From the NCBI GenBank assembly GCA_002779995.1, contig PEWX01000059.1, positions 31,169 to 95,168 on the forward strand: a stretch of 64,000 nucleotides of DNA, given 5' to 3'. The position numbers were made by a program, and so were the translations under genes. The DNA comes from Piscirickettsiaceae bacterium CG07_land_8_20_14_0_80_44_28 (GTDB taxonomy: Bacteria > Pseudomonadota > Gammaproteobacteria > Thiomicrospirales > Thiomicrospiraceae). A model generated the notes under the pieces. The model saw only the letters and a list, made by a program, of their open reading frames with translations, was not told where the DNA came from and did no database searches. This document shows, in pieces, positions 30,645-41,238 of this stretch; positions within the stretch are counted from its first letter, which is position 1, and each line of letters begins with the position of its first letter.

Positions 30645-31986
30645 TCATTCCTCCGTTTTTGCCACCATCCCAATCATGGACACGCCAAGTAACCATCGCT
30701 GTACGGTGGTAAACGTTGTTCGTACCTTCCAATTTACGCATTTGCGGCATAGGTGGTTGCACATAACCTGTTTCGTCAGTGACACGACTCATTAAGAAAG
30801 CCTCTTTGCCATCCCAGTCCCATTCAAACTCAAAACGCGTCCAAGCTTTATCGAGTACCGGTGACGTGAAATGTGCTTCTTTCCAGTTTCTACCCCCATC
30901 AACAGAAACATCCACATGCGCCACTTTGCCACGACCTGACCAAGCCAAGCCACGAATGTAATATTTTCCAGGGCCTTGCATTTTAAAATCTGGTGACGGG
31001 TAAGTTATGACCGAGTTGGCTTCCATATACCAAGAGAAACGCTGTGCAGTTCCATCAGGCATGAGCTCACTGTACTTAGAGGTTTCTTCACGGTGCTGCA
31101 TCGGCACATCATGCACATAAAGACGACGTAGGTATTTCACCCACATATTGGCTTCACAACCAGGAACCACTAAACGAATTGGATAACCCTGTTCACGACG
31201 AAGTGCTTCACCATTTTGCGCGTAAGCCACAAAACAGTCATCCATCGCAATATCAATCGGTAATGAACGCGACATCCCGGAAGCATCTGCCCCTTCCGGT
31301 AAAATCCACTTACCTTCCGGCTTAATGCCGGCTTCTTTAAGCAAGTCAGACAAGCGAACACCGGTATATTCCGCACAAGACATCATACCGTGTGTCCACT
31401 GTACTGAGTTCAGCTGAACCCCTTTCCATTCCATGGCACCATTCGCAGGACACTCAACAAAGTGAATTCGGGAAACGGATGGGAATCGCTTTAGGTCATC
31501 CATGGTGAAAATCAAAGGACGTTCAACCAAACCATGAATCACCAAACGATGTTCTTCAGGGTTAATGGTTGGTACACCCCCGTGGAAACGCTCAAAGTGG
31601 AGGCCGTTCGGGGTAATAATGCCATACAGACTTTGCAAAGGCGACATGGTAATCGAAGCCATTGCATCCGGCGTCAACCACTCCAAAGTCCGGCGTTGTA
31701 CTTCTTTTTCATAAGGAGAAGGCATTCCGTAAGGATACTTACGAACCCCAAACCCTAAGCTTTTGCGCGCAGCGCCATCTTGTAATACATCCGTTACCTC
31801 TGCCTTACCTGCGTAAGGGGCAACCGCTTTAGTTGGATTATAGGTTTTGCCTTCAGCCGCTGAAGCCGCTTTGGTAAAAAGCACGCCCCCAGCTACAGCT
31901 GCACCGCCTTTTAAGAAGGCGCGACGTCCTTGGTTGCGACTCTCATCCGTTTGAGTGGCAACCTTTTCAACGATTCTATCTGTCAT
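30625..31986 (-). CDS. soxC: SoxC-like molybdopterin sulfur/sulfite dehydrogenase
   Basis: Tat signal RRAFLKGGAAVAGG, molybdopterin Cys region VECPANGAMEW, GCEANMWVKYLRRL, VDVSVDGGRNWKEA. Confidence 0.9.
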   Translation of the reverse strand: MTDRIVEKVATQTDESRNQGRRAFLKGGAAVAGGVLFTKAASAAEGKTYNPTKAVAPYAGKAEVTDVLQDGAARKSLGFGVRKYPYGMPSPYEKEVQRRTLEWLTPDAMASITMSPLQSLYGIITPNGLHFERFHGGVPTINPEEHRLVIHGLVERPLIFTMDDLKRFPSVSRIHFVECPANGAMEWKGVQLNSVQWTHGMMSCAEYTGVRLSDLLKEAGIKPEGKWILPEGADASGMSRSLPIDIAMDDCFVAYAQNGEALRREQGYPIRLVVPGCEANMWVKYLRRLYVHDVPMQHREETSKYSELMPDGTAQRFSWYMEANSVITYPSPDFKMQGPGKYYIRGLAWSGRGKVAHVDVSVDGGRNWKEAHFTSPVLDKAWTRFEFEWDWDGKEAFLMSRVTDETGYVQPPMPQMRKLEGTNNVYHRTAMVTWRVHDWDGGKNGGMIENVQY

Positions 31987-32278
31987 TTAATGCTCCTTGA
32001 TGGGTGCTCTTCACACCGAAAAGTCAAGAGGTTTACTAATTAGGAAACCTTTCATAAAAAAACCAAATAAAACTGACTTATATGCGTTATCGATTTAATG
32101 TTGAAAGATATCATAGTTAATGAATGTGTGACGCTTCCACGCAAAAGCAGAAGACGCACAGTTTTTCTAGTCGTCTATAATATGTTTTAAGCGTTTTCAC
32201 TTCAAGAATAAAATAAGAGTTTGCTTATATAATTTTTTTATGCAAGCCCGATTTAAATCTATGGTGTTACAAAATAAA

Positions 32279-32743
32279 CTATACCGAACGCTGACAAATT
32301 GGGCCTGTTTTCGGCGTTTCTATATCTTCAGCCACCTGGGTTAAAAAGGCTTGTAGCTCTTCGATCGTCAGTACCGACAAGATTTTATTCATAATCACAG
32401 GATCAATGGCAATGGTCGTATAGTCACCCGATGCCAACTGCACCTGCACACCACACACGTCCGCCAAAGCACCGACTTCATTGCCTTCTATTTGAGCCGC
32501 CTGCTCACCAAACAGCATATCGCTGTATAAAGTTTCAATTTGTTCTGCTATTTCATCCGTTAATTCACCTATCACCTTCACTTCAAAACAGGCATCACCA
32601 TTGGGCGACTCATCCATGCGAATACTGGATGAATACCCTAACCCATCGACTTGCTGACAAAACCGCTGCGCAATCGCGTCATCAAAAAACGTATATTCAA
32701 AATCTTCTAACATCATGCCTCCTAAACATTCAGTTTTATTCAT
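32279..32743 (-). CDS. Hypothetical protein
   Basis: Acidic 154-aa ORF with coding-like composition; family not recognised. Confidence 0.5.
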   Translation of the reverse strand: MNKTECLGGMMLEDFEYTFFDDAIAQRFCQQVDGLGYSSSIRMDESPNGDACFEVKVIGELTDEIAEQIETLYSDMLFGEQAAQIEGNEVGALADVCGVQVQLASGDYTTIAIDPVIMNKILSVLTIEELQAFLTQVAEDIETPKTGPICQRSV

Positions 32744-32833
32744 TACAACACAAGGCTCACAAACATTACCTTCACTCGATAGCCTTTATTTTTAACCCCA
32801 ATCAGCGTATCATTCTTTCAACTGACAGACTAG

Positions 32834-33862
<1,029 letters not shown>

Positions 33863-33866
33863 GGGG

Positions 33867-34706
33867 ATGACAGACTGTTATGCTGTGCTCGGCAACCCCA
33901 TTGCCCATTCTAAATCGCCGATGATCCATCGGCTATTTGCCGAACAAACGCATCAAGACCTCTGTTATGAAGCCATCTTGGTTGACCCGGAAGAAACCTC
34001 ATTTCAAGCAAAGGTCGCTCAGTTAAGAGCCCAAGGTTATAAAGGTCTGAATATTACCGTTCCCTTTAAATTGGATGCCTTTGAATTAGCCGATGAACTC
34101 AGTGAGCGGGCGCAACTGGCGCAAGCGGTCAATACCTTTCATTTTCAAGAAGGCAAAATTCTAGGTGACAATACCGATGGCATAGGTTTAATCAATGATA
34201 TTGAAATAAACGCCGGCTTTGCCATTCAAGGCAAAACCCTACTCATACTCGGTGCGGGCGGTGCGGTGCAAGGTATTCTTGACCCATTACTGCAAAAACA
34301 ACCAGGCCTGGTACATATTGCCAATCGAACCGCCAAAAGAGCGCAAGTGCTCAGTGAACGCTTTACTGCGGAGTGCAGCTTAACCAGCAGTGACTGGGCA
34401 TCCATCCCCCTGCGTGAACAGGGCTACGACCTGATTATCAATGGCACGGCTGCTAGTTTAGAAGGCAAGTTACTGCCCATTGACCCCCAATTGATTGGCG
34501 AAAATAGTTTGGTATATGACATGATGTATGGCGCTGAACCCACCTGTTTTTTAGACTGGGCCAAACAACACCAACCTCAGTGCCAAGTTCGAGACGGACT
34601 CGGCATGTTAGTGGGACAGGCCGCCGAAGCCTTTGGTATTTGGCGAGGCGTTGAACCCAAAATGCAACCCGTTATCGAAGCCATTCAAGCACAAATGCGC
34701 TCATAA
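33867..34706 (+). CDS. aroE: Shikimate dehydrogenase
   Basis: YAVLGNPIAHSKSPMIHRLFAEQT, GLNITVPFK, GDNTDGIGLINDIE, LILGAGGAVQGIL. Confidence 0.96.
   Translation: MTDCYAVLGNPIAHSKSPMIHRLFAEQTHQDLCYEAILVDPEETSFQAKVAQLRAQGYKGLNITVPFKLDAFELADELSERAQLAQAVNTFHFQEGKILGDNTDGIGLINDIEINAGFAIQGKTLLILGAGGAVQGILDPLLQKQPGLVHIANRTAKRAQVLSERFTAECSLTSSDWASIPLREQGYDLIINGTAASLEGKLLPIDPQLIGENSLVYDMMYGAEPTCFLDWAKQHQPQCQVRDGLGMLVGQAAEAFGIWRGVEPKMQPVIEAIQAQMRS
34301..34312. repeat. ACCAGGCCTGGT palindrome (in aroE)
   Basis: aaaacaACCAGGCCTGGTacatattg. Confidence 0.9.
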
Positions 34707-34721
34707 TCGTTATACAATCGG

Positions 34722-35273
34722 TTATAACTGGCTATTCGCTTCCGTTGATTGCTGCTGATAATCGTTTTTTAACGCAACATAATGCGCGGCAGAATATTTA
34801 AAAAACGCTTTTTCTTCATCCGTTAAGGCGCGCAGTTTTTTCACCGGTGACCCAACATATAAATAACCGGACTCTAACACCTTGCCCGCTGGCACCAAGC
34901 TGTTCGCGCCCACCAACACCTGGCTTTGCACCACCGCATTATCCAACACCACCGACCCCATACCAATCAGGCATTCATCTTCAATCACACAGCCATGCAA
35001 CACCACATTATGACCGACAGTCACATCCGCGCCGACAATACATTGGGAGCCTTTTCCAAACGCCGAAGCATGGGTGGTGTGACACACACAGCCATCTTGA
35101 ATATTGGATCGCGCGCCAATTTTAATCGCATTCACATCGCCTCTTAACGTTGCATTCGGCCAAACGCCAACCTCCTCAGCCAACTCACATTGGCCAATCA
35201 CCACCGCAGATGCATCCACCCAAGCGGTTGCCGCGATGTTCGGCGAAAAAGATTGATAGTTTCTAATCGACAT
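34722..35273 (-). CDS. Gamma-carbonic anhydrase-like hexapeptide-repeat protein
   Basis: Left-handed beta helix: WPNATLRGDVNAIKIGARSNIQDGCVCHT, GADVTVGHNVVLHGCVIEDECLIGMGSVV. Confidence 0.92.
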   Translation of the reverse strand: MSIRNYQSFSPNIAATAWVDASAVVIGQCELAEEVGVWPNATLRGDVNAIKIGARSNIQDGCVCHTTHASAFGKGSQCIVGADVTVGHNVVLHGCVIEDECLIGMGSVVLDNAVVQSQVLVGANSLVPAGKVLESGYLYVGSPVKKLRALTDEEKAFFKYSAAHYVALKNDYQQQSTEANSQL

Positions 35274-35303
35274 ACTGTCTCCAATTGGTTTTATTTGCTT
35301 AAA

Positions 35304-35320
35304 GAGACCTTTGCACAAAA
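35304..35320. mobile_element. Isolated IS/MITE-like end sequence
   Basis: gagacctttgcacaaaa shares GAGACCTTTGCA with the 44084 element end; no convincing partner end. Confidence 0.3.
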
Positions 35321-35350
35321 TGGATTCACCAATAAAAAAGGCTAAAATTT

Positions 35351-35364
35351 GACCAGGCCTGGTC
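35351..35364. repeat. GACCAGGCCTGGTC palindrome (intergenic)
   Basis: aaaatttGACCAGGCCTGGTCgaattt. Confidence 0.9.
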
Positions 35365-35477
35365 GAATTTACGTCCTAAAATGCAACGATCATTCACGAC
35401 ACCAACCATCATTAAGCCCTGCAAAATGAAACGCCCCCGATTATAGCAAAGTCGATGTTTTCAGCATAAAGGCACAC

Positions 35478-36827
35478 TCAACCCCCATGAATGGTTTGTC
35501 CTTTCACCTGATTACGACCATTTTCTTTAGCTAAATACAGTTGCTCATCTGCCATTTTAAAAATTTCATCCGGCGTTTTATCTAATAGCGGATGTAAGGC
35601 TACACTCCCCAAACTCACTGTTAATTGGGTGGGTGAATCGGTTGATTGACAAAATTCCGATTGTTCAATCTTCGTTCTAATACGTTCTGCTAAACTATGG
35701 ATATTTGTCGGGTCGAAATCCACCGCTAAAATGGTAAATTCTTCACCACCCCAACGACAAAGATCATCTTCCGTCCTCACGGCACTGACTAAAACCTGTG
35801 CAACTTCTTTCAGCACTTGATCCCCATACGCATGACCATAGTTATCATTAAGGGGTTTAAAATAATCAATGTCGATCATAATTAAGCCAAGCCAAAATTG
35901 ATGTCTTTTCGATAATGAGATTTTTTGTCTTATCTGTCCACTAAAAGCGCTGCGATTTGCGAGCTCTGTTAAATCGTCCATTGTCGAGACCCGAATAAAC
36001 GCTTCATTGATCAATTGCAGTAACACATTACACACACGGTCAGAGGCATTTTCCATCTCACCCAAAAATGCGGTAATTTTTTCCGGGTGATGCTCTTTGG
36101 CATCTTGTAATGCCAGATAGCCGAGCTCGTGAACTTTTTCATGCGCTTCAATAAAGTGCGCTCTTTGCTCTTCGGGAATGGTCTCCAACCCGCCGGAATT
36201 TAACCACTGACCCAACTGGCACTCTGAAGTCGAAAAGGGAAAATCCGCATCGACAATATCGTCCAAGGCCGCTTGATAAGCTCTAATTTTCCAACTTTGG
36301 TGGTCAATAAACGCTTGCAACAGCATTTTGGGCGCGTTTGAAGAAATGAGCTGAAAAGTGCGCTGCATTCTATCGACTTCCAATTCAGAACGTTTTTTCA
36401 AGTTGTTCAAGGTTTCATGCAATTGAAAGACGGAATTCACGATTGACTGAACCATATCGACCGTATGGCACAAACCCTTGGCCAAGCACGGATTAGCTTT
36501 TCCCTCAACAATAGAAATAAATGTTTTTCTGACTTTACTTAATATGACCATGATGTGATTGTGCGAAAGCCCAGCTCGATGCGATTTCAGCGCTTGGTCA
36601 TACATTACGCTATAAAACTGATCATTAAATTCACCCGAAATAAAAACCGTATAAAAATCGGCTCTGAAAATCGGCTCTTTATGAGGGGTTTCTAAATCGA
36701 ATTTTTGTAGCCATCGTGTTAACCGTGATTCAAAATTCGGCTTTTGAGCCATTAGGAATTCATGATTATTCTGTACCGCCAAGGTTTCAGAAACCGAAAG
36801 ACCAATCATTTCTTTTATTAAGTGCAT
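35478..36827 (-). CDS. Diguanylate cyclase with CZB zinc-binding domain and globin-like N-terminal domain
   Basis: CZB pattern (HQSWKIRAYQAALDD..SECQLGQWLN..FIEAHEKVHELG) and active-type CRWGGEEFTIL; N-term FISGEFNDQFYSVMYDQALKSHRAGLSHNHI resembles globin-coupled sensors. Confidence 0.85.
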   Translation of the reverse strand: MHLIKEMIGLSVSETLAVQNNHEFLMAQKPNFESRLTRWLQKFDLETPHKEPIFRADFYTVFISGEFNDQFYSVMYDQALKSHRAGLSHNHIMVILSKVRKTFISIVEGKANPCLAKGLCHTVDMVQSIVNSVFQLHETLNNLKKRSELEVDRMQRTFQLISSNAPKMLLQAFIDHQSWKIRAYQAALDDIVDADFPFSTSECQLGQWLNSGGLETIPEEQRAHFIEAHEKVHELGYLALQDAKEHHPEKITAFLGEMENASDRVCNVLLQLINEAFIRVSTMDDLTELANRSAFSGQIRQKISLSKRHQFWLGLIMIDIDYFKPLNDNYGHAYGDQVLKEVAQVLVSAVRTEDDLCRWGGEEFTILAVDFDPTNIHSLAERIRTKIEQSEFCQSTDSPTQLTVSLGSVALHPLLDKTPDEIFKMADEQLYLAKENGRNQVKGQTIHGG

Positions 36828-36886
36828 ATTTTGTTATCTCATTACCTTTTCCTAACGAACCTCATGCAAAGCCCATAAAATAAAGG

Positions 36887-38821
36887 TTAGTCATTGGTTT
36901 CACTATATAAGGCGTATTGATTCTTGCCGGCATTTTTAGCCTTATACATCGCTTGATCGGCTTGTGCTAAAAACTGCTTAGGGTTGATATCCGCTTGCTC
37001 AGTTGAATAAATATTAATCCCGATACTGACACCAAATGACCCCTTACAGTTTTGTGGACACCAATAGCTTTTCTTAACGCCTTCTATCAACTTGACTGCC
37101 AAGGCTTCAGCATCTGATGGCTGATGAAAGCCGGTCATTAAAATGGCAAATTCATCGCCACTCAGTCGAGAAATCGTATCACTTTTACGAACCAGTGACA
37201 GACAGAGCTCTGAAAAATCAACCAAAATTTCATCCCCTGCCTGATGCCCCAGCGTATCATTCACTTGTTTAAAGCCATCCAAGTCTAAATATAACAGCGC
37301 TAAATGCGTTCCCAAACGCTGACTCTGCTCCATTTCATGCGCCAACCTATCCTCGAATAAACTCCGATTCACCAACCCGGTCAAAGGATCCCGAAATGCA
37401 TTTTTAGTGATTTCACTATTGGTAATGTCTTTACCAATAGAAACAAACCCTTCCAGCTCATCCCCATCACTCATTAAAGGCGTAATGGTTTTTTCTTCAT
37501 AATAAAGGCTGGCGTCCTTACGTCGGTTAATCATCATACCGCGAAAGGCCTCGCCTGATTTTATGGTTTTCCAGAGTTTGGCATAATAGGTGCGCGGATG
37601 ATGACCCGACTTGAATAAAGATGGCGTCTTGAACAATAACTGATCTTTTTCATAGCCGGTAAAATCACAAAGTGCCGGATTGACATATTCAATTTTGCCA
37701 TCAGGATCGGTGATAAAAATAAAATCGGATGTTTGCTCAACAATTTGTGCCATGCGTTTTGCGTGAACTTGAGCTTGGTGTTTTGTAGTTTTTAATTTAC
37801 GCTGATAATACATCGAAAAAGACCAAACTAAAATCAATATCAACACTAGGATTCCACCGATTAGTAATCTTTGATAAGCACCGGCAAACATTTCTTGCGG
37901 CGCAATGTCACTCACCACTGCAAACCAAGGGTCGCCGGTAATCAGTCTATTTTGGCTGCCATTGCTAACAAGCGGTTTGAGCAAATCACCTTCTCGATAA
38001 ATCGTCGCTGCATAAATATGACCATCGGCTTCCCAAGCAAATTGCGGTTGATCCAGCAGAGCTCGGATATAGCCCCAACTGCTGGGTCTTTCTTTCGCAA
38101 AACTGTGTCGATGGTCGAACATATTGCCCCAACGTTTGTCCGCATCCCCGCCGGCAAGCCAATGCCCTTGAGAATTGAGCAGTAATAAGTGGTCACTATC
38201 GGTTGTCGGATGAGCCATCTCAAATAATTTCAGAACATTGCCAATACGAACATTAATAATGATAATGCCAAGATGCTGTCCCTGTTCATCGACGACAGGA
38301 GAAGCAAAACGAACCATCGGTTGTATCGGGCGCTCAATTTCTCCGCGCTCCACATTTAAACCCAGTGACGAAACATATAAACCACCAACAGGTAACTTGT
38401 AGCTGTTTTGAAAATAATAACGACCGCTTTTATCTTGAAGTTGGTCCGCTTCAATCACCACAGGCAAGCCATTTCGATTATCAACACGAACCCTTTCTTG
38501 ACCGGTTTCATCAAGATACCGAATTTGGGCATAATGGTTTTTATACTGAGACAACACCATAAAACGGGATTGCAAACTGTGCAAATCGCCTTCAGCAATC
38601 AATTTAATTTGTGCTGCATCACTGGCTATCGTCAGTACATCAGCAGCCACACCCTTCATTTTCTCTGCAAGCTTATCCTTCATCTGCATCGTCGAAAACT
38701 GCATGGCTTGTTGCCAGTGATTGCGAACCACTTCTTTATCAAAAAGATGAAATACCGCTAAAGCAAGCATTAAAGGAATGGCGAACGCCAAAATGCGCCA
38801 ATAAAGTCGTTGAATTGTCAT
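36887..38821 (-). CDS. Cache-PAS-GGDEF diguanylate cyclase
   Basis: Periplasmic sensor between two TM segments, PAS (VEQTSDFIFITDPDGKIEYVNPALCDFTGY), RLSGDEFAILM. Confidence 0.9.
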   Translation of the reverse strand: MTIQRLYWRILAFAIPLMLALAVFHLFDKEVVRNHWQQAMQFSTMQMKDKLAEKMKGVAADVLTIASDAAQIKLIAEGDLHSLQSRFMVLSQYKNHYAQIRYLDETGQERVRVDNRNGLPVVIEADQLQDKSGRYYFQNSYKLPVGGLYVSSLGLNVERGEIERPIQPMVRFASPVVDEQGQHLGIIIINVRIGNVLKLFEMAHPTTDSDHLLLLNSQGHWLAGGDADKRWGNMFDHRHSFAKERPSSWGYIRALLDQPQFAWEADGHIYAATIYREGDLLKPLVSNGSQNRLITGDPWFAVVSDIAPQEMFAGAYQRLLIGGILVLILILVWSFSMYYQRKLKTTKHQAQVHAKRMAQIVEQTSDFIFITDPDGKIEYVNPALCDFTGYEKDQLLFKTPSLFKSGHHPRTYYAKLWKTIKSGEAFRGMMINRRKDASLYYEEKTITPLMSDGDELEGFVSIGKDITNSEITKNAFRDPLTGLVNRSLFEDRLAHEMEQSQRLGTHLALLYLDLDGFKQVNDTLGHQAGDEILVDFSELCLSLVRKSDTISRLSGDEFAILMTGFHQPSDAEALAVKLIEGVKKSYWCPQNCKGSFGVSIGINIYSTEQADINPKQFLAQADQAMYKAKNAGKNQYALYSETND

Positions 38822-38865
38822 AATAGAGTGCTCTTTTTTTGTCGTTTTTTATTTGTTATTTTTGG

Positions 38866-40863
38866 TCAGAAAACAGCAGGCTTGTGCTTCTGATAATACC
38901 GCTCAAATTCAGCCAACGGCAAGGGTTTTGAAAACAAAAACCCCTGTACATTGATACAACCAACCGATTGCAGATATTCTGCTTGAGAAGCAGTTTCAAC
39001 CCCCTCTGCAATAATTTGTTTTTTTAGACTCTCACTCATTTTCACGATGGTTTCAATAAAAATAGCGCCGCTTTCTGAATCAAAGTCATCAATAAAACTT
39101 TTATCAATTTTGATTTGATCAACATGAAATTTTTTGAGATAAGACAAAGATGAAAATCCGGTGCCGAAATCATCCAACGAGATAGAAAAACCCATTGATT
39201 TTATAGCATTAACTGTTTTCAAATTATCTACCGAGTGATCAAAAAATAAATATTCCGTCACCTCTAAATCAATTTTTTTGGGATCAAGTTGATACTTAGC
39301 CAATAAAGATTTTAAATAATCACAAAACCCGGGTTCCGCAAGCTGTCGCGCCGACACATTAATCGATAACACACAGTCCGGCAAACGTTTTGACCAAAGC
39401 TGGAGTTGTGTAAATGCGGCTTCCAAAACCCATTCGCCCAATTGCACGATAAACCCATTTAATTCTGCAATCGGAATAAAGTCTGCCGGTGAAATCACCT
39501 CTCCATTCGGCTTTATCCAACGGATTAACGCTTCAGCCCCAACAACCGTTTTGGTCTTTAAATCAATCTTTGGTTGGTAATACAAAACAAATTCTTGATT
39601 TTGTAAGGCTTGCCGCATCGAATGATCCAATTCGATATTTTTCTGAACGCGTTCATTCAACTGAGGTGAATAAAAATAATAGCGACCTTTACCCAGTCGC
39701 TTAGCTTCATACATGGCAATATCGGCTTTTTGCATTAGCTCTACATAATTTTTGCCATTTTCAGGATAGCAACAAACACCAATACTACAACTCACAGCAA
39801 AACTATTATGACAACAATTACCGAGGTTCAACAAAGCATTTATTAAGGCTTGCATCAGCTTTTCCAAACGCATCTTGGATTCACAATCAGCAACCAACAT
39901 AACAAATTCATCACCGCCGACACGTGCTAAAAAACTATTCGAGGGCGAATGTGATTGCAGCGCCTTAGCCGCACAGCAAAGGATATGATCGCCTTTATCA
40001 TGCCCTAAGGAATCATTAATATATTTAAAGTCATCAAAATCCAAAAACAGCAAAGAAAAACCACGTTTTTTTGGGTCAGAAACATTAACGAGTTCTGTAA
40101 TATGCTCTTTCAATGCCAAACGATTGCATAGTCCGGTTAAACTATCTGTTCTGACTTTCTGATATAACAGTCGTTTATCATCTTCCAATCCGGCAAAAGC
40201 CTTCTTCATTGCCAAATAAATGGAATTCAACTCAGTAATGGGAGAAGCTGGCAACACCTGACAAGGGTTAAAAGCATAGTCCACCAGTTGATTTAAAGGC
40301 TTAATAATGTAACGCCTCAATATCTCAATAAAAATAAGCACGCCAATGAAGGGCAATATAATTAAATAAATAAAGAAGGTTTTGATACGCTGCGCCAGAA
40401 GATATTCGTAGGCTTGATAATTTGGCGTAAAACCCACGGACAAGGTTTGAACTTCACGGCCTTGTAAAATCTCAATTTTATTGACAAGTATCCGCTTTTG
40501 TTCAAAAAGTTTTTGTGGCTGAAAATTCGCTTCAGAAATATCCAAATGTTGTATGGAATCCGTCACTGCTGAATTAATATTGGAGGAATATAAGATTTTA
40601 TTTTGCGAAGCAATCACAATGTCATCTACAAACCGGTTGGTAAAAGTAACCCAATCCATTTGCTGATAAATTTCCGGCGCATTACGATCATCAGCAATGA
40701 GAGGCGCAACCGCCTCAGAAAGTTCTAGTAAGTCTTTTTCAATGTGTTCATAAGCCAATTCGGAAAATTGCACTTTCAACTTGGCATAATAAAATATTTC
40801 AATGACGATGCCGTAACTAGCCAATAGCAACAAAATTAATACGGAAAAACGAAACAGACTCAT
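38866..40863 (-). CDS. Membrane GGDEF-EAL protein
   Basis: RVGGDEFVMLV, GAEALIRW, DDFGTGFSSLSYLKKFHVDQIKIDKSFI; start refined to 40863 (ATGA overlap). Confidence 0.9.
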   Translation of the reverse strand: MSLFRFSVLILLLLASYGIVIEIFYYAKLKVQFSELAYEHIEKDLLELSEAVAPLIADDRNAPEIYQQMDWVTFTNRFVDDIVIASQNKILYSSNINSAVTDSIQHLDISEANFQPQKLFEQKRILVNKIEILQGREVQTLSVGFTPNYQAYEYLLAQRIKTFFIYLIILPFIGVLIFIEILRRYIIKPLNQLVDYAFNPCQVLPASPITELNSIYLAMKKAFAGLEDDKRLLYQKVRTDSLTGLCNRLALKEHITELVNVSDPKKRGFSLLFLDFDDFKYINDSLGHDKGDHILCCAAKALQSHSPSNSFLARVGGDEFVMLVADCESKMRLEKLMQALINALLNLGNCCHNSFAVSCSIGVCCYPENGKNYVELMQKADIAMYEAKRLGKGRYYFYSPQLNERVQKNIELDHSMRQALQNQEFVLYYQPKIDLKTKTVVGAEALIRWIKPNGEVISPADFIPIAELNGFIVQLGEWVLEAAFTQLQLWSKRLPDCVLSINVSARQLAEPGFCDYLKSLLAKYQLDPKKIDLEVTEYLFFDHSVDNLKTVNAIKSMGFSISLDDFGTGFSSLSYLKKFHVDQIKIDKSFIDDFDSESGAIFIETIVKMSESLKKQIIAEGVETASQAEYLQSVGCINVQGFLFSKPLPLAEFERYYQKHKPAVF

Positions 40864-41213
40864 GATAGCACCTTTGCCAACATTAAATTCACCTGAGCCG
40901 TTTGCATAGGCTTGGTTAAAAAGCCATTCATTCCTGCTTGGAGACAAGCCTGCTTTGACGCATCATCATCATTACCTGTTAAGGCAATAATTGGTGTGAA
41001 ATTACCACTTTTCCGAATCCGTCTAGTGGTTTCTAAACCGTCCATTTCCGGCATTTGCATATCCATGACAATGCAATCAAATGCTTGACTGGAAAGCACT
41101 GCAAGCGCTTGTTGGCCACTAGACACGACCGAAGTTTGATGACCCAGTTTCTGTAAAATGGTGCTTTGAATCTTTTGCATCATGGCATTGTCATCAACTA
41201 ACAGCAGTTTCAT
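40860..41213 (-). CDS. Stand-alone response regulator receiver (CheY-like)
   Basis: MKLLLVDDNAMMQKIQ..IVMDMQMPEMDGLETTRRIR..IIALTGNDDD..GFLTKPM; start refined to 41213. Confidence 0.9.
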   Translation of the reverse strand: MKLLLVDDNAMMQKIQSTILQKLGHQTSVVSSGQQALAVLSSQAFDCIVMDMQMPEMDGLETTRRIRKSGNFTPIIALTGNDDDASKQACLQAGMNGFLTKPMQTAQVNLMLAKVLS

Positions 41214-41238
41214 AGCCGGAAAAGGTGTTCGAAACACC

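Noticed and set aside
32000-32278. AT-rich intergenic region upstream of soxC searched for RNA genes
   Set aside because: No tRNA-like cloverleaf, riboswitch signature or strong hairpin could be supported by eye.
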